NCBI RefSeq assembly: GCF_902459685.1
Contig: NZ_CABPSF010000007.1
Span: forward strand, 186,001-250,000
Direction: 5' to 3'
Length of the DNA: 64,000 nucleotides
Source: Pandoraea iniqua
GTDB lineage: Bacteria; Pseudomonadota; Gammaproteobacteria; Burkholderiales; Burkholderiaceae
The notes under the pieces were generated by a model, which searched no databases, was not told the origin of the DNA, and was given only the letters and a program-made list of their open reading frames with translations. This document shows positions 1 through 8,389 of this stretch, one piece after another (position 1 is the stretch's first letter; each line of letters starts with the position of its first letter). Made by a program: the position numbers and the translations under genes.

Positions 1-537
1 CGTGCGGCAGAGCGGCGTCTGGCATCGCAGAACGCGCAGATCGGCGTGCAGACCGCGAACTGGTTCCCGAAGCTTTCGATCATGGGTGAGCTCGGCTATT
101 CGGCACTCGACCCCGGTCATCTCGTGCGCAAGGAGAACTTCAGCTGGATGGCGCTGCCGCGTCTGCAATGGAACGTGCTCGACTTCGGTCGCGTGCAGGC
201 CGGTGTCGACGGCGCGAAGGCCGGGCGCGATCAGGCGCAGGCGAAGTACGAAAGTGCCGTGTTGACGGCGCTGCGCGACGCCGACGTGGCGCTCGCCCGC
301 TACGGACACCAGCGCGAGAACGTCTACCGGCTGCGCAGTGTGGAGGCGTCGGCCACCCGCGCCGCAACGCTCACGCGTCAACGCTATCGCGCCGGTACAG
401 CAAGCACGCTCGACTGGCTCGATGCCGAACGCACACGCTTCTCCGCCGAGCAGGACCGCATCGCCGGCGACGCGCAATTGCTCAAGTCGTTCGTGACGCT
501 GCAAAAGGCGTTGGGGTTGGGGTGGCAGGTGGGGTAA
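1..537 (+). CDS. Outer-membrane efflux protein, NodT/OprM type (C-terminal part)
   Basis: The reading frame is open from the first base and ends at 537, so the N-terminus lies outside the window. The visible 178 residues have the second outer-membrane-efflux repeat: a NWFPKLS segment, a short strand region, a DFGRVQAGVDGAKAG segment and a long alpha-helical hairpin ending LQKALGLGWQVG. Such proteins form the outer-membrane channel of tripartite efflux pumps. The partner pump and adaptor genes would be to the left. No T-rich terminator follows. Confidence 0.85.
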   Translation, partial: RAAERRLASQNAQIGVQTANWFPKLSIMGELGYSALDPGHLVRKENFSWMALPRLQWNVLDFGRVQAGVDGAKAGRDQAQAKYESAVLTALRDADVALARYGHQRENVYRLRSVEASATRAATLTRQRYRAGTASTLDWLDAERTRFSAEQDRIAGDAQLLKSFVTLQKALGLGWQVG

Positions 538-559
538 GGCGACGATGGCGTATCGTATG

Positions 560-622
560 GCCGATGTTCAATAAATATTTTTGTTCACATTTTTTGAACA
601 AATATAAAAATTGAACATCGGC
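560..622. promoter_or_regulatory. 63-bp AT-rich palindrome, probable operator of the AbiE operon
   Basis: The two 28-base arms pair at all but a few positions around a centre at 591. Each arm holds a TGTTCA/TGAACA hexamer twice. The tract is far richer in A and T than its surroundings and ends about 57 bases before the antitoxin start. AbiEi antitoxins are known to repress their own operon by binding inverted repeats, so an operator is the simplest reading. A rho-independent terminator is unlikely because the hairpin has no GC-rich stem. Confidence 0.6.
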
Positions 623-678
623 AGGAATAATGCTAGATTGCTCAGAATTTCCATTTGTCCCGCGCGGGACACAGCGAA

Positions 679-1788
679 ATGATGAGCAATCTACAGACTC
701 ACCCCGGCGATGAATCCAACCTGGATTTCATTCGCACCGCTGTCGATGCGTTGGGCGATTCACTCAGGATCGACGTCGCGATCGCTGGGACGCGTCCGGC
801 GGCGGCACAAGCCGGCGCCTCAATGGAAGTCGCGCTGCAAATCGGCGAGCGTCATGTTCACTATCTCGCCGTGCTTAGACCGGAGACGCTGAACACAAAC
901 ACGCTCACCACTGCCCTCGCAGGACTTTCGTCGACCGATACCGACCGACCAACGCTACTGGTCACGTCACATCTGACGCGCGGGATGGCCGAGACATGCA
1001 TCGCGCGGCAGGCCCAGTTCATCGACCTTGCGGGAAACGCGTTTCTCCATGCCGACGGCCTACACATCCAGATCGTGGGGCGCCGACTTCCGGAGCGCGC
1101 AAATAACACTTGGCAAGCACAACGTCCTCTGACTAAAGCCACGTCGACGGCCGCACTACACGTCATGTTTGCTGTGATGCGTGACGCTGAACTCCTCAAT
1201 AAGTCGTATCGGGATATCGCGCATGCCGCAGGCGTCTCGGTCGGCTCCGTTGCGGGAACCTTCGATAGCTGGCGCGCAAGACACCTTCTCAGTGACGACA
1301 GTTCAAAAGCCGGCCGACACCTGCTCTCGACGTCAACACTGCTGGACGAATGGGTGATCGGTTATGAGCAACGCATTTATCCGAAACTCCCGTCACAACG
1401 ATTCACGCTCGCCTCGCAAGATTGGTGGGTGGACTACGACGTCGAGGGCTTGGCCCAATGGGGTGGCGAAGTCGCTGTCAACAAAGTGTTTGGCGAGTTG
1501 CGTCCGGCTGCACAGACGCTATATGTCAAACCAGATGCACGACACGACTTGCTGAAAAACTTGGCGATGGATCATCGATTACGGGCCGACCCCATGGGCT
1601 CCCTCGAGGTCGTCGATGCCTTTTGGGAATTTGACGATAACTACGCCAGAACGCGAACCTATCGAAACATTGCACCTGCGCCACTAGTCTATGCAGACTT
1701 GATGAGAACGAGGGAGCCACGCAATCGCGAAGCGGCACGAGCGCTTCGCAACGCGATGGAGACAAGCAATGGTTTCGATTGGGCTTAG
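679..1788 (+). CDS. AbiEi-family antitoxin / transcriptional regulator
   Basis: Predicted 369-residue protein. Residues around 114 carry the FIDLAGNAF motif seen in large AbiEi-like proteins, and a winged-helix segment follows near 165-205 (LNKSYRDIAHAAGVSVGSVAG). The gene overlaps the downstream nucleotidyltransferase by 20 bases, the usual antitoxin-before-toxin order of type IV AbiE systems. In this family the antitoxin represses the operon and counteracts the toxin. I chose ATG 679 because a GGGAC lies 8 bases upstream; ATG 682 and TTG 655 are alternatives. It could instead be a stand-alone regulator, but the partner makes a toxin-antitoxin role more likely. Confidence 0.7.
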   Translation: MMSNLQTHPGDESNLDFIRTAVDALGDSLRIDVAIAGTRPAAAQAGASMEVALQIGERHVHYLAVLRPETLNTNTLTTALAGLSSTDTDRPTLLVTSHLTRGMAETCIARQAQFIDLAGNAFLHADGLHIQIVGRRLPERANNTWQAQRPLTKATSTAALHVMFAVMRDAELLNKSYRDIAHAAGVSVGSVAGTFDSWRARHLLSDDSSKAGRHLLSTSTLLDEWVIGYEQRIYPKLPSQRFTLASQDWWVDYDVEGLAQWGGEVAVNKVFGELRPAAQTLYVKPDARHDLLKNLAMDHRLRADPMGSLEVVDAFWEFDDNYARTRTYRNIAPAPLVYADLMRTREPRNREAARALRNAMETSNGFDWA

Positions 1789-2626
1789 GCACGCTCTGCC
1801 TGCCAACCAGCACGCGATGCTCAGCCGTGTCGCGCGCGAAGCCGCAAGACTTGGCATCGAGTGGTTTGTCGCTGGCGCCACCGCGCGCGATATTCTGCTC
1901 CACTATCAGTTCGGCTTTCGCATTCAGCGGGCCAGTTTCGATGTCGATATCGCCATGCTCCTGCCCGACTGGGAAATGTTCAGTCGCATGAGTGCCGCGC
2001 TTGTCGCGACCGGCGAGTTCCATGCAACGCCGCAGCGCCCCGAGCGCTTGCGGTTCGTCGCTAAAGGACTCGCGCCGCTGCCCGTGGATCTGCTGCCCTT
2101 CGGCAATATCGCGGATGCAGACCATCGAATTGCTTGGCCACCCGATTGGGCGATCATGATGCGTGTCGCGGGATACGCCGAAGCTCACAGCACCTCACTG
2201 AGCGTGGCGCTCGAGGAGGGTGTTTCCATGCGTGTCGCGTCTATTCCAGGACTCACGTCCATGAAACTGGTCGCATGGCGAGAACGCGGTCACGAGAATG
2301 GCAAAGACGCAATAGATCTCCGGCAATTATTGGAGACCTATGCTGAGGCGGGCAATCTGGACCGCCTTTACGGCGAAGAGATGATGACCTTGATGGCCTG
2401 CGATTACGATCAAACGCTCGCAGGCGCTTGCCTTCTCGGCAAAGACATTCGGACGATTCTGGGTATGCGGGTCCGTGACGAGATAGAAACCTGGTTGGCC
2501 GACGGGAAACTTCGTGACCGCTTGATCATCGCCATGGTGTCACCTGCCACCGAGGTCAACCACGCTTACTCACACTGCGAGCGCCTCGTCGATCAACTCG
2601 CCAAGGGATTGAATGACCGACTCTGA
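1769..2626 (+). CDS. AbiEii/AbiGii-family nucleotidyltransferase toxin
   Basis: Predicted 285-residue protein of the DNA polymerase beta nucleotidyltransferase fold. The glycine motif is GATARD (residues ~37-42), the metal-binding pair is in DVDIAM (~58-63), and the KLVAWRERGHENGKDAIDL stretch (~167-185) is typical of AbiEii. Toxins of this family transfer nucleotides to RNA (tRNA in the MenT relatives) and stop growth; AbiE also aborts phage infection. The start overlaps the antitoxin by 20 bases, so translation is probably coupled. ATG 1817 is an alternative start. The gene ends against a tRNA-Arg pair, a common site for acquired modules. Confidence 0.75.
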   Translation: MVSIGLRHALPANQHAMLSRVAREAARLGIEWFVAGATARDILLHYQFGFRIQRASFDVDIAMLLPDWEMFSRMSAALVATGEFHATPQRPERLRFVAKGLAPLPVDLLPFGNIADADHRIAWPPDWAIMMRVAGYAEAHSTSLSVALEEGVSMRVASIPGLTSMKLVAWRERGHENGKDAIDLRQLLETYAEAGNLDRLYGEEMMTLMACDYDQTLAGACLLGKDIRTILGMRVRDEIETWLADGKLRDRLIIAMVSPATEVNHAYSHCERLVDQLAKGLNDRL

Positions 2627-2637
2627 ACCGGCGCACC

Positions 2638-2680
2638 AATGAAAAACGCTCCAGAAGCTTTCGCCTCTGGAGCGTTTTTT
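2638..2680. terminator. Bidirectional intrinsic terminator after the AbiE operon
   Basis: A 9-bp core stem (CGCTCCAGA with TCTGGAGCG) is flanked by A and T runs on both sides, so it can end the AbiE transcript on the plus strand and the tRNA transcript on the minus strand. The left flank reads CAATGAAAAACG, a 12-mer repeated at the terminators near 5061 and 39447. Confidence 0.85.
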
Positions 2681-2688
2681 CTACTACG

Positions 2689-2765
2689 TGGTGCGGCTGG
2701 CAGGATTCGAACCCACGACCCCTTGGTTCGTAGCCAAGTACTCTATCCAACTGAGCTACAGCCGC
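2689..2765 (-). tRNA. tRNA-Arg (anticodon ACG), copy 1
   Basis: On the minus strand a 7-bp acceptor stem (GCGGCTG with CAGCCGC), a normal D arm, the anticodon stem CTTGG/CCAAG around loop CTACGAA, and a GTTCGAATC T loop fold into a complete tRNA. The anticodon is ACG (read as ICG). The discriminator is A and CCA is encoded. It is identical to the neighbouring copy except for the discriminator base. Confidence 0.95.
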
Positions 2766-2874
2766 ACAAACTGCACGCGAGGTACCGATCAGACGATTTG
2801 ACGCTGTCGATACGCTTTCTCATCAACGCATGCCCTGTCTAAAAACTAGGTGCGCCAACGGGAAAGACTCTCCC

Positions 2875-2905
2875 GAAAAACTAAGGGTCTCCGTGAGGAG
2901 ACCCT
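2875..2905 (-). terminator. Intrinsic terminator between the two tRNA-Arg genes
   Basis: An 8-bp stem AGGGTCTC/GAGACCCT with a 6-base loop is followed on the minus strand by TTAGTTTTTC. It would stop the transcript of the right-hand tRNA before it reaches the left-hand copy. Confidence 0.75.
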
Positions 2906-2914
2906 CGAATCAGA

Positions 2915-2991
2915 TGGCGCGGCTGGCAGGATTCGAACCCACGACCCCTTGGTTCGTAGCCAAGTACTCTATCCAACTGAGCTACAGCCGC
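2915..2991 (-). tRNA. tRNA-Arg (anticodon ACG), copy 2
   Basis: Same cloverleaf as the first copy, with anticodon ACG and an encoded CCA. The discriminator is G rather than A; both are accepted by arginyl-tRNA synthetases. Confidence 0.95.
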
Positions 2992-3398
2992 GCTGTGAGA
3001 ACAGAATTATGTAAGAAACCAACTCACCGCGCAAGTGTTTTTTGCAATTCTTTTGTCATATCCCTGATTTCCCCGCCTCACCGCGCATTCCATGCGGGAT
3101 TAGCGCGGAATCGCCCACCGTGGCAAGTGTTTGCCGCTAGAACAATTACTCCACGCAAACCCGCGCCAAATCATGGGATTCCCTCTGCTACGCGCGCAAA
3201 CGACACGGTATCCTACGGCTTTTTGCGACGCATGATTTCTGCGCTCAAGGCGCCGCCTGCACCGAGCACAGTTCCCCAAGGGAACATCGGGCAGCGCACC
3301 ATTTCGCGCGTCGACATTCAAAACAGGCACGGCGCCACGGGGAACCCCCTTCCCCCGGAAGCGACGATGCGATAAAAACCATATTCAAGGAGGCGCTC
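2992..3398. other. Intergenic region upstream of fadD
   Basis: Apart from the tRNA promoter I see no gene here. The frame that stays open across part of it has no ribosome-binding site and runs through the second tRNA, so it is not coding. The fadD promoter should lie in the right half; AAGGAGG ends 6-7 bases before the fadD ATG. Confidence 0.5.
3006..3034 (-). promoter_or_regulatory. Sigma-70-type promoter for tRNA-Arg copy 2
   Basis: On the minus strand TTGCGC and CATAAT are separated by 17 bases, and the -10 element lies 14 bases before the mature tRNA 5' end. Confidence 0.5.
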
Positions 3399-5051
3399 AT
3401 GGAAAAAGTCTGGCTCAAGAGCTATCCGCCCGGCGTGCCGGCCGAGATCGACGTCAACGCGTATCGTTCGCTGAACGACCTGTTTCTTCAAAGCTGCCAG
3501 AAATTCGCAAATCGCCCGTCCTTCTCCAACCTCGGCGTGACGATGACGTTCGCCGACCTCGAGAAAAAATCGCGCGACTTCGCCGCCTATCTGCAAAGTC
3601 TGCCCGGTCTCGAGCGAGGCTCGCGGGTCGCGATCATGTCGCCCAACCTGCTGCAATACCCGGTCGCCGTCTTCGGCATCCTGCGCGCCGGCATGGTCGT
3701 CGTGAACGTCAACCCGCTCTACACCGCCGGTGAGCTCGAACACCAACTCAAGGACGCCGGCTGCGCCGCCATCGTCGTCATCGAGAACTTCGCCGCCACG
3801 CTGCAAAAGGCCCTGCCCGACACGCCCGTCAAGCACATCATCACGACGGCCATCGGCGACCTCGTGCCCGCCCCGAAGCGCTGGATCGTGAACTACGTGG
3901 TGCGCCATGTGAAGAAGATGGTGCCCGACTGGAATATTCCGCACGCCGTGTCGTTTCGCGATGCACTCGCGCAAGGCGCGCGCGCCAAGCTGAACGACGT
4001 GAAACTCGGTCACGACGACATCGCCTTCCTGCAATACACAGGCGGCACCACCGGCGTGGCCAAGGGCGCGATGCTCACGCACCGCAACATGATCGCCAAT
4101 ATGTTGCAGGCACGCGCCTGGATCGGCTCCGGTCTCGAAGAGGGCAAAGAGATCATCGTCACGGCGCTGCCGCTGTATCACATCTTCTGCCTGACCGCGA
4201 ACTGCCTCGTGTTCCTGCAACTAGGCGCGCTCAACCTGCTCATCACCAACCCGCGCGACATGCCGGGCTTCGTGAAGGAATTGAGCAAGTGGAAGTTCAC
4301 GTTCATGACCGGCGTGAACACGCTCTTCAACGGCCTGCTCAATACCCCGGGGTTCGACAAGCTCGACTTCAGCGCCCTCAAGTGCGCCCTCGGTGGCGGT
4401 GCCGCCGTGCAACGCGCTGTGGCCGAGCGCTGGCGCCAAGTGACCGGGCATCCGCTCATCGAAGCGTACGGCTTGACCGAAACATCGCCGGCCGTGTGTA
4501 TCAACCCGCTCGGCAGCGAGTTCAACGGCTCGATCGGGCTGCCGATTTCGTCGACCGAGGTCAGCATCCGCAACGACGCCAACGAAGCCCTCGGCTTTGG
4601 TCAGGAAGGCGAGATCTGCGTGCGCGGCCCGCAAGTCATGAAGGGCTACTGGCACCGGGACGACGAAACGGCAAAGACCATCACGCCCGATGGCTGGCTG
4701 CGCACCGGCGACATCGGCACGATGGACGAGCAAGGCTACGTTCGTATTACCGATCGTAAGAAGGACATGATTATCGTGTCGGGCTTCAACGTCTATCCGA
4801 ACGAAGTGGAAGGCGTGCTCGCGATGTGCCCGGGCGTGCTCGAATCGGCCGTCGTCGGGGTGCCGAGCGAGCGTACGGGCGAAGCGGTCAAGGCGGTCAT
4901 CGTCAAAAAGTCGGCCGACCTGACCGAGCAGATCGTGATCGACTTCTGCCGCCAGCACCTCACGAACTACAAGGTGCCGCACGTGATCGAGTTCCGCAAA
5001 GAACTGCCGAAAACGCCCGTGGGCAAGGTGCTGCGCCGCGAACTTCGCTGA
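3399..5051 (+). CDS. fadD: Long-chain fatty acid-CoA ligase
   Basis: Predicted 550-residue soluble enzyme that activates long-chain fatty acids to acyl-CoA via an acyl-adenylate, feeding beta-oxidation. The ATP/AMP signature YTGGTTGVAKGAMLTHRN starts near residue 212. The A8-type hinge GWLRTGDIG and the DRKKDMIIVSGFNVYPNEVE fatty-acyl-CoA synthetase signature follow, and the catalytic lysine motif PKTPVGKVLRREL is at the C-terminus. Length matches E. coli FadD. A consensus AAGGAGG precedes the ATG. The gene stands alone and ends at a strong terminator. Confidence 0.93.
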   Translation: MEKVWLKSYPPGVPAEIDVNAYRSLNDLFLQSCQKFANRPSFSNLGVTMTFADLEKKSRDFAAYLQSLPGLERGSRVAIMSPNLLQYPVAVFGILRAGMVVVNVNPLYTAGELEHQLKDAGCAAIVVIENFAATLQKALPDTPVKHIITTAIGDLVPAPKRWIVNYVVRHVKKMVPDWNIPHAVSFRDALAQGARAKLNDVKLGHDDIAFLQYTGGTTGVAKGAMLTHRNMIANMLQARAWIGSGLEEGKEIIVTALPLYHIFCLTANCLVFLQLGALNLLITNPRDMPGFVKELSKWKFTFMTGVNTLFNGLLNTPGFDKLDFSALKCALGGGAAVQRAVAERWRQVTGHPLIEAYGLTETSPAVCINPLGSEFNGSIGLPISSTEVSIRNDANEALGFGQEGEICVRGPQVMKGYWHRDDETAKTITPDGWLRTGDIGTMDEQGYVRITDRKKDMIIVSGFNVYPNEVEGVLAMCPGVLESAVVGVPSERTGEAVKAVIVKKSADLTEQIVIDFCRQHLTNYKVPHVIEFRKELPKTPVGKVLRRELR

Positions 5052-5060
5052 TCGGTATGT

Positions 5061-5103
5061 CAATGAAAAACGACCGGGGTCTGTTCAGTCCCCGGCCGTT
5101 TTT
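5061..5103. terminator. Bidirectional terminator between fadD and tcdA
   Basis: A CCGGGG/CCCCGG stem extended by ACG/CGT is flanked by A5 and T5. It sits between converging genes and carries the same CAATGAAAAACG flank as two other terminators in the window. Confidence 0.85.
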
Positions 5104-5200
5104 CATTCCACGCTCGGTCGCGCCGTCACATCGACCTCACGTCCATTGGTAACTTTTGGTTACAGACGTGGCGCGCGTGACTTGGTAAAACAAAGACACG

Positions 5201-6049
5201 TCAGGTGCGTGCTCTCGGGGCACGCATCGTCATCTGCTTCAGAACGTGCGCGGCAGCCGCCATGCCGAATGTCGCTGTGACACACATGCTTGAGCCGAAA
5301 CCCGCGCAATTGAGCCCCTGAGGCCCATCAGCAGCATCGGGGGTTTCGCCCGGGGCGCAAACCGCTTCGGGGTACTGCAAAGGCTCGTCGGAGTACACGG
5401 CCGGCACGTTGAACTTGGCTTTAGGACCACGGACAAAACCATGTTGCTTGCGTAATTGCGCACGCACTTTCGCCAGCAACGGATCTTGAATCGTGCGAGC
5501 AAGATCGTCGATACGAATGCGTGTCGGATCGATCTGACCGCCGGCCCCGCCGACGGTGATAAGACGCTGCTTATGCGCCACGCACCACGCGATAAGCGCC
5601 GTCTTCACCCGCACGCTGTCGATGGCATCGATGATCCAGTCGAAGCCACCGCCAAGCATCGTGTCGAGGTTCTCCAGTTCCACGAAGTCCTCGATAAGCG
5701 TAACTTGACAGGCAGGATTGATGGCCAGAATACGTTCGGCCATCGCGGCAACTTTCGGCTTGCCGTAGTTGCCGTCAAGCGCGTGCACCTGACGATTGGT
5801 ATTGCTTTCGGCGACGTTATCGAGATCGATGAGGGTGAGCCGGCCCACGGCGCTGCGCGCCAGTGCTTCCGCCACCCACGAGCCAACGCCGCCGATGCCG
5901 ATGACCGCGACGTGCGCTTCACGCAGGCGCGCGAGACCGTCGTCACCGTATAAACGCGCGATACCGCCAAAACGGCGGTTCGCGTCAAAATCCTCCTCCG
6001 ATGGCGTGGCAGACACCGGAGCAACAATAATCGACGGGGTACTGTTCAT
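5201..6049 (-). CDS. tcdA: tRNA threonylcarbamoyladenosine dehydratase
   Basis: Predicted 282-residue E1-like (ThiF/MoeB superfamily) enzyme. It converts t6A37 of tRNA to cyclic t6A using ATP. The nucleotide-binding loop AVIGIGGVGSWVAEALARS begins near residue 47, followed by LIDLDNVAESNTNRQ and the DWIIDAIDSVRVKTALI segment typical of TcdA/CsdL. I chose ATG 6049; the frame is open upstream to 6127, but those codons lie inside the divergent AsmA gene. Sua5, which makes the t6A precursor, is encoded near 63 kb in this window. Confidence 0.9.
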   Translation of the reverse strand: MNSTPSIIVAPVSATPSEEDFDANRRFGGIARLYGDDGLARLREAHVAVIGIGGVGSWVAEALARSAVGRLTLIDLDNVAESNTNRQVHALDGNYGKPKVAAMAERILAINPACQVTLIEDFVELENLDTMLGGGFDWIIDAIDSVRVKTALIAWCVAHKQRLITVGGAGGQIDPTRIRIDDLARTIQDPLLAKVRAQLRKQHGFVRGPKAKFNVPAVYSDEPLQYPEAVCAPGETPDAADGPQGLNCAGFGSSMCVTATFGMAAAAHVLKQMTMRAPRART

Positions 6050-8126
6050 GATGCGATGGATAACGTCCTTGAAATGGCTGGCGATCACTCTGGTCGCCAT
6101 CGTGCTGGCATTCGCGGCGTTCATCACGTGGTTTGACTGGAACTACGCCCGGCCCTGGATCAATCGGGAAGTGAGCACCGCGACCGGCCGGCCGTTCGAG
6201 ATTCGCGGCGACCTGTCACTGCACTGGCTCGCCCCGAACGCACAGACCCCGGGACTGGGGCGCTGGCTGCCGCGGCCTCGCCTGATCGCGAATGATATCG
6301 TGTTAGGCAATGTTGCGTGGAGCGAGACGCCGAACATGATCTCGCTCGGCCGCCTCACGTTCTCGCTCGAATGGCTGCCATTGCTCGACAAACGCATCGT
6401 CCTGCCCGAAGTCACGCTCTCCGCGCCCAAGATACTTGTCGAAGAACGGGCCGACGGCCAGAACAACTGGACCTTCACCAAGAGCAACGGCGAGCCCTCG
6501 CCGTGGAAGTTTCGCATCGGCCGCCTGATTCTCGAAGACGGCGTGATTCGCGCCAATATCGTGCCGCAACAGCTCGACCTGACCGCCAATGTCGCCACCA
6601 TCGACGGGCAAGCCCCGTATGGCATCGGCGTGACACTCAAAGGCACGTTCCGCAAGGCCGCCGTGACCGGTAAAGCCCGCGGGGGCGACGTGCTCTCGCT
6701 GGAGGACTCGGGAGACCCCTACCCGCTCGACGCCAGCGTGCGTATCGGGCGCACACAAATTGCGGCGCGCGGCACGTTCACCAACCCGGCCACGCTCTCC
6801 GCGCTCGACATGCACCTGCGTCTGGCCGGCCCGACGATGGCCGACCTCTATCCGATTACCGGCGTGCTGCTGCCGGAAACCCCTGCCTACGAAACCAACG
6901 GCCATCTGCTGCATACGGCCGGCGTGTGGCGTTATGAGCGCTTTCAGGGCAAGGTCGGCCAGAGCGATCTGTCGGGCACGCTGGTGTTCCGCCAACGCGA
7001 GCCGCGCAACATTCTGCAAGGCGCCGTGGTCTCGAATCAGCTGCGGCTGGTCGATCTGGGCCCGGTCGTCGGGGGCCAGAACCCGTCGGGCGGCAGCGAT
7101 CTTTCCGGCAAGCCGAAAGCGCCGCCGTCGGACAAGGTATTGCCCGTCGATCCGTTCAAGACGGACCGCTGGCGTGCCATCGACGCCGATGTGCAGTTCA
7201 CTGGCCGCAAGATCATCAAGGACAAGAGTCTGCCGATCGACAACCTCGTCACCCACGTGGTGCTCGACGACGGCGTGCTCTCGCTCAAGCCGCTGGAGTT
7301 CGGTGTGGCGGGCGGGCGCATCACGTCCAATCTGGTGCTCAACGGGCAAGCCGAACCGATGAAGGTCGACTCGCAGGTCTCGTTGCGACATCTGAAGATG
7401 AAGGAACTGCTGCCCGAGGTGGACCTGATGAAGACCAGCGTCGGTGAAGTCAATGGCGACGCCGCACTGACCGCCACCGGCAACTCCATTGCTGCGCTGG
7501 CCGGCTCGTCGAACGGCGAGATCAAGACGCTGATCGATCGCGGCTCGGTCAGCAAACTGCTGTTGCAGTATCTCGGGATGAACGTGGGCAACATCGTGCT
7601 CACCAAGCTCTTTGGCGACAAGCAGATCGAGATGCGCTGTGCGGCGGCCGATTTTGCGGTGCGCGACGGCATCATGGATGCCCGCACCTTCGTGATCGAT
7701 ACCGACGACACGAGTATCGGCGTGACGGGGCAGGTCGATCTCAAGCGCGAACGCTTCAACCTGACGATCCGCCCCGAGCCGAAACACTTCGGTCTCCTGT
7801 CGTTGCGCTCGCCTCTGTACGTGCACGGCACGTTCAAGCACCCAGATGTGGGCGTGAACGTGCCGACGCTGGTCGCCCGGGCGGGCGGCGCCATCGCGCT
7901 CGGGGTGCTCGCCCCGTACACGGCGCTCGTGCCGCTGCTCGAACTCGGCCCGGGCAAGGACAGCCCGTGCGGCGAGCTGCTCGCCAACCTGCAACGCCCG
8001 GCGAGCCGCAACCCCGGGGCGGCCAAGGCGGTGCCCGGTGCGAACGGCAAAGCGGCGACGCCCTCGCGCGGCGCACCGGTGCCCAGCACGGCGCCCACTT
8101 TCGGGGCGGGCCGCGAGGCGCCCTGA
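6048..8126 (+). CDS. AsmA-family envelope protein
   Basis: Predicted 692-residue protein with one N-terminal membrane segment (residues ~8-27), then a large periplasmic beta-rich part. The N-terminal RPWINREVSTATGRPFEIRG region and the C-terminal DDTSIGVTGQVDLKRERFNLTI region are typical of the AsmA/DUF748 group. AsmA-like proteins are thought to bridge the periplasm and help phospholipid transport or outer-membrane assembly. The tail is low-complexity (Ala, Pro, Gly). The ATG shares two bases with the divergent tcdA ATG; ATG 6051 is an alternative. Confidence 0.85.
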   Translation: MMRWITSLKWLAITLVAIVLAFAAFITWFDWNYARPWINREVSTATGRPFEIRGDLSLHWLAPNAQTPGLGRWLPRPRLIANDIVLGNVAWSETPNMISLGRLTFSLEWLPLLDKRIVLPEVTLSAPKILVEERADGQNNWTFTKSNGEPSPWKFRIGRLILEDGVIRANIVPQQLDLTANVATIDGQAPYGIGVTLKGTFRKAAVTGKARGGDVLSLEDSGDPYPLDASVRIGRTQIAARGTFTNPATLSALDMHLRLAGPTMADLYPITGVLLPETPAYETNGHLLHTAGVWRYERFQGKVGQSDLSGTLVFRQREPRNILQGAVVSNQLRLVDLGPVVGGQNPSGGSDLSGKPKAPPSDKVLPVDPFKTDRWRAIDADVQFTGRKIIKDKSLPIDNLVTHVVLDDGVLSLKPLEFGVAGGRITSNLVLNGQAEPMKVDSQVSLRHLKMKELLPEVDLMKTSVGEVNGDAALTATGNSIAALAGSSNGEIKTLIDRGSVSKLLLQYLGMNVGNIVLTKLFGDKQIEMRCAAADFAVRDGIMDARTFVIDTDDTSIGVTGQVDLKRERFNLTIRPEPKHFGLLSLRSPLYVHGTFKHPDVGVNVPTLVARAGGAIALGVLAPYTALVPLLELGPGKDSPCGELLANLQRPASRNPGAAKAVPGANGKAATPSRGAPVPSTAPTFGAGREAP

Positions 8127-8139
8127 GCCGCCTCGGACA

Positions 8140-8173
8140 CCGCAAATCCCATGCCAGCCGCAGGGATTTGCGG
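8140..8173. terminator. Stem-loop after the AsmA-family gene
   Basis: An 11-bp perfect stem CCGCAAATCCC/GGGATTTGCGG encloses a 12-base loop 14 bases after the stop codon. No T run follows, so it may stabilise the 3' end rather than terminate by itself. Confidence 0.5.
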
Positions 8174-8389
8174 CACCCCGCCGGCGCCATCGTTGCCGCG
8201 CGGCGCCAGCGAGCCGGCAAATTAGTTCACTCCTTAAATATCAAGCACATGGCGCTGGATGCCCGTACTACGCGGCATTCGGCGCGATGGCGTGTCGGCG
8301 ATGCGACAAATCGCCACGTGCGCAAATTCGCCGACTCTTCGCTATACTGTGTCGCAACCCCCAACCGCAACTGACCGACAACGATCGTC

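Noticed and set aside
2830-3375. A 181-codon frame across the second tRNA-Arg and the fadD upstream region
   Set aside because: It runs through a tRNA gene and a terminator and has no start signal.
6303-7994. A 563-codon open frame opposite the AsmA-family gene
   Set aside because: Composition and lack of any motif mark it as an antisense shadow of the AsmA coding frame.
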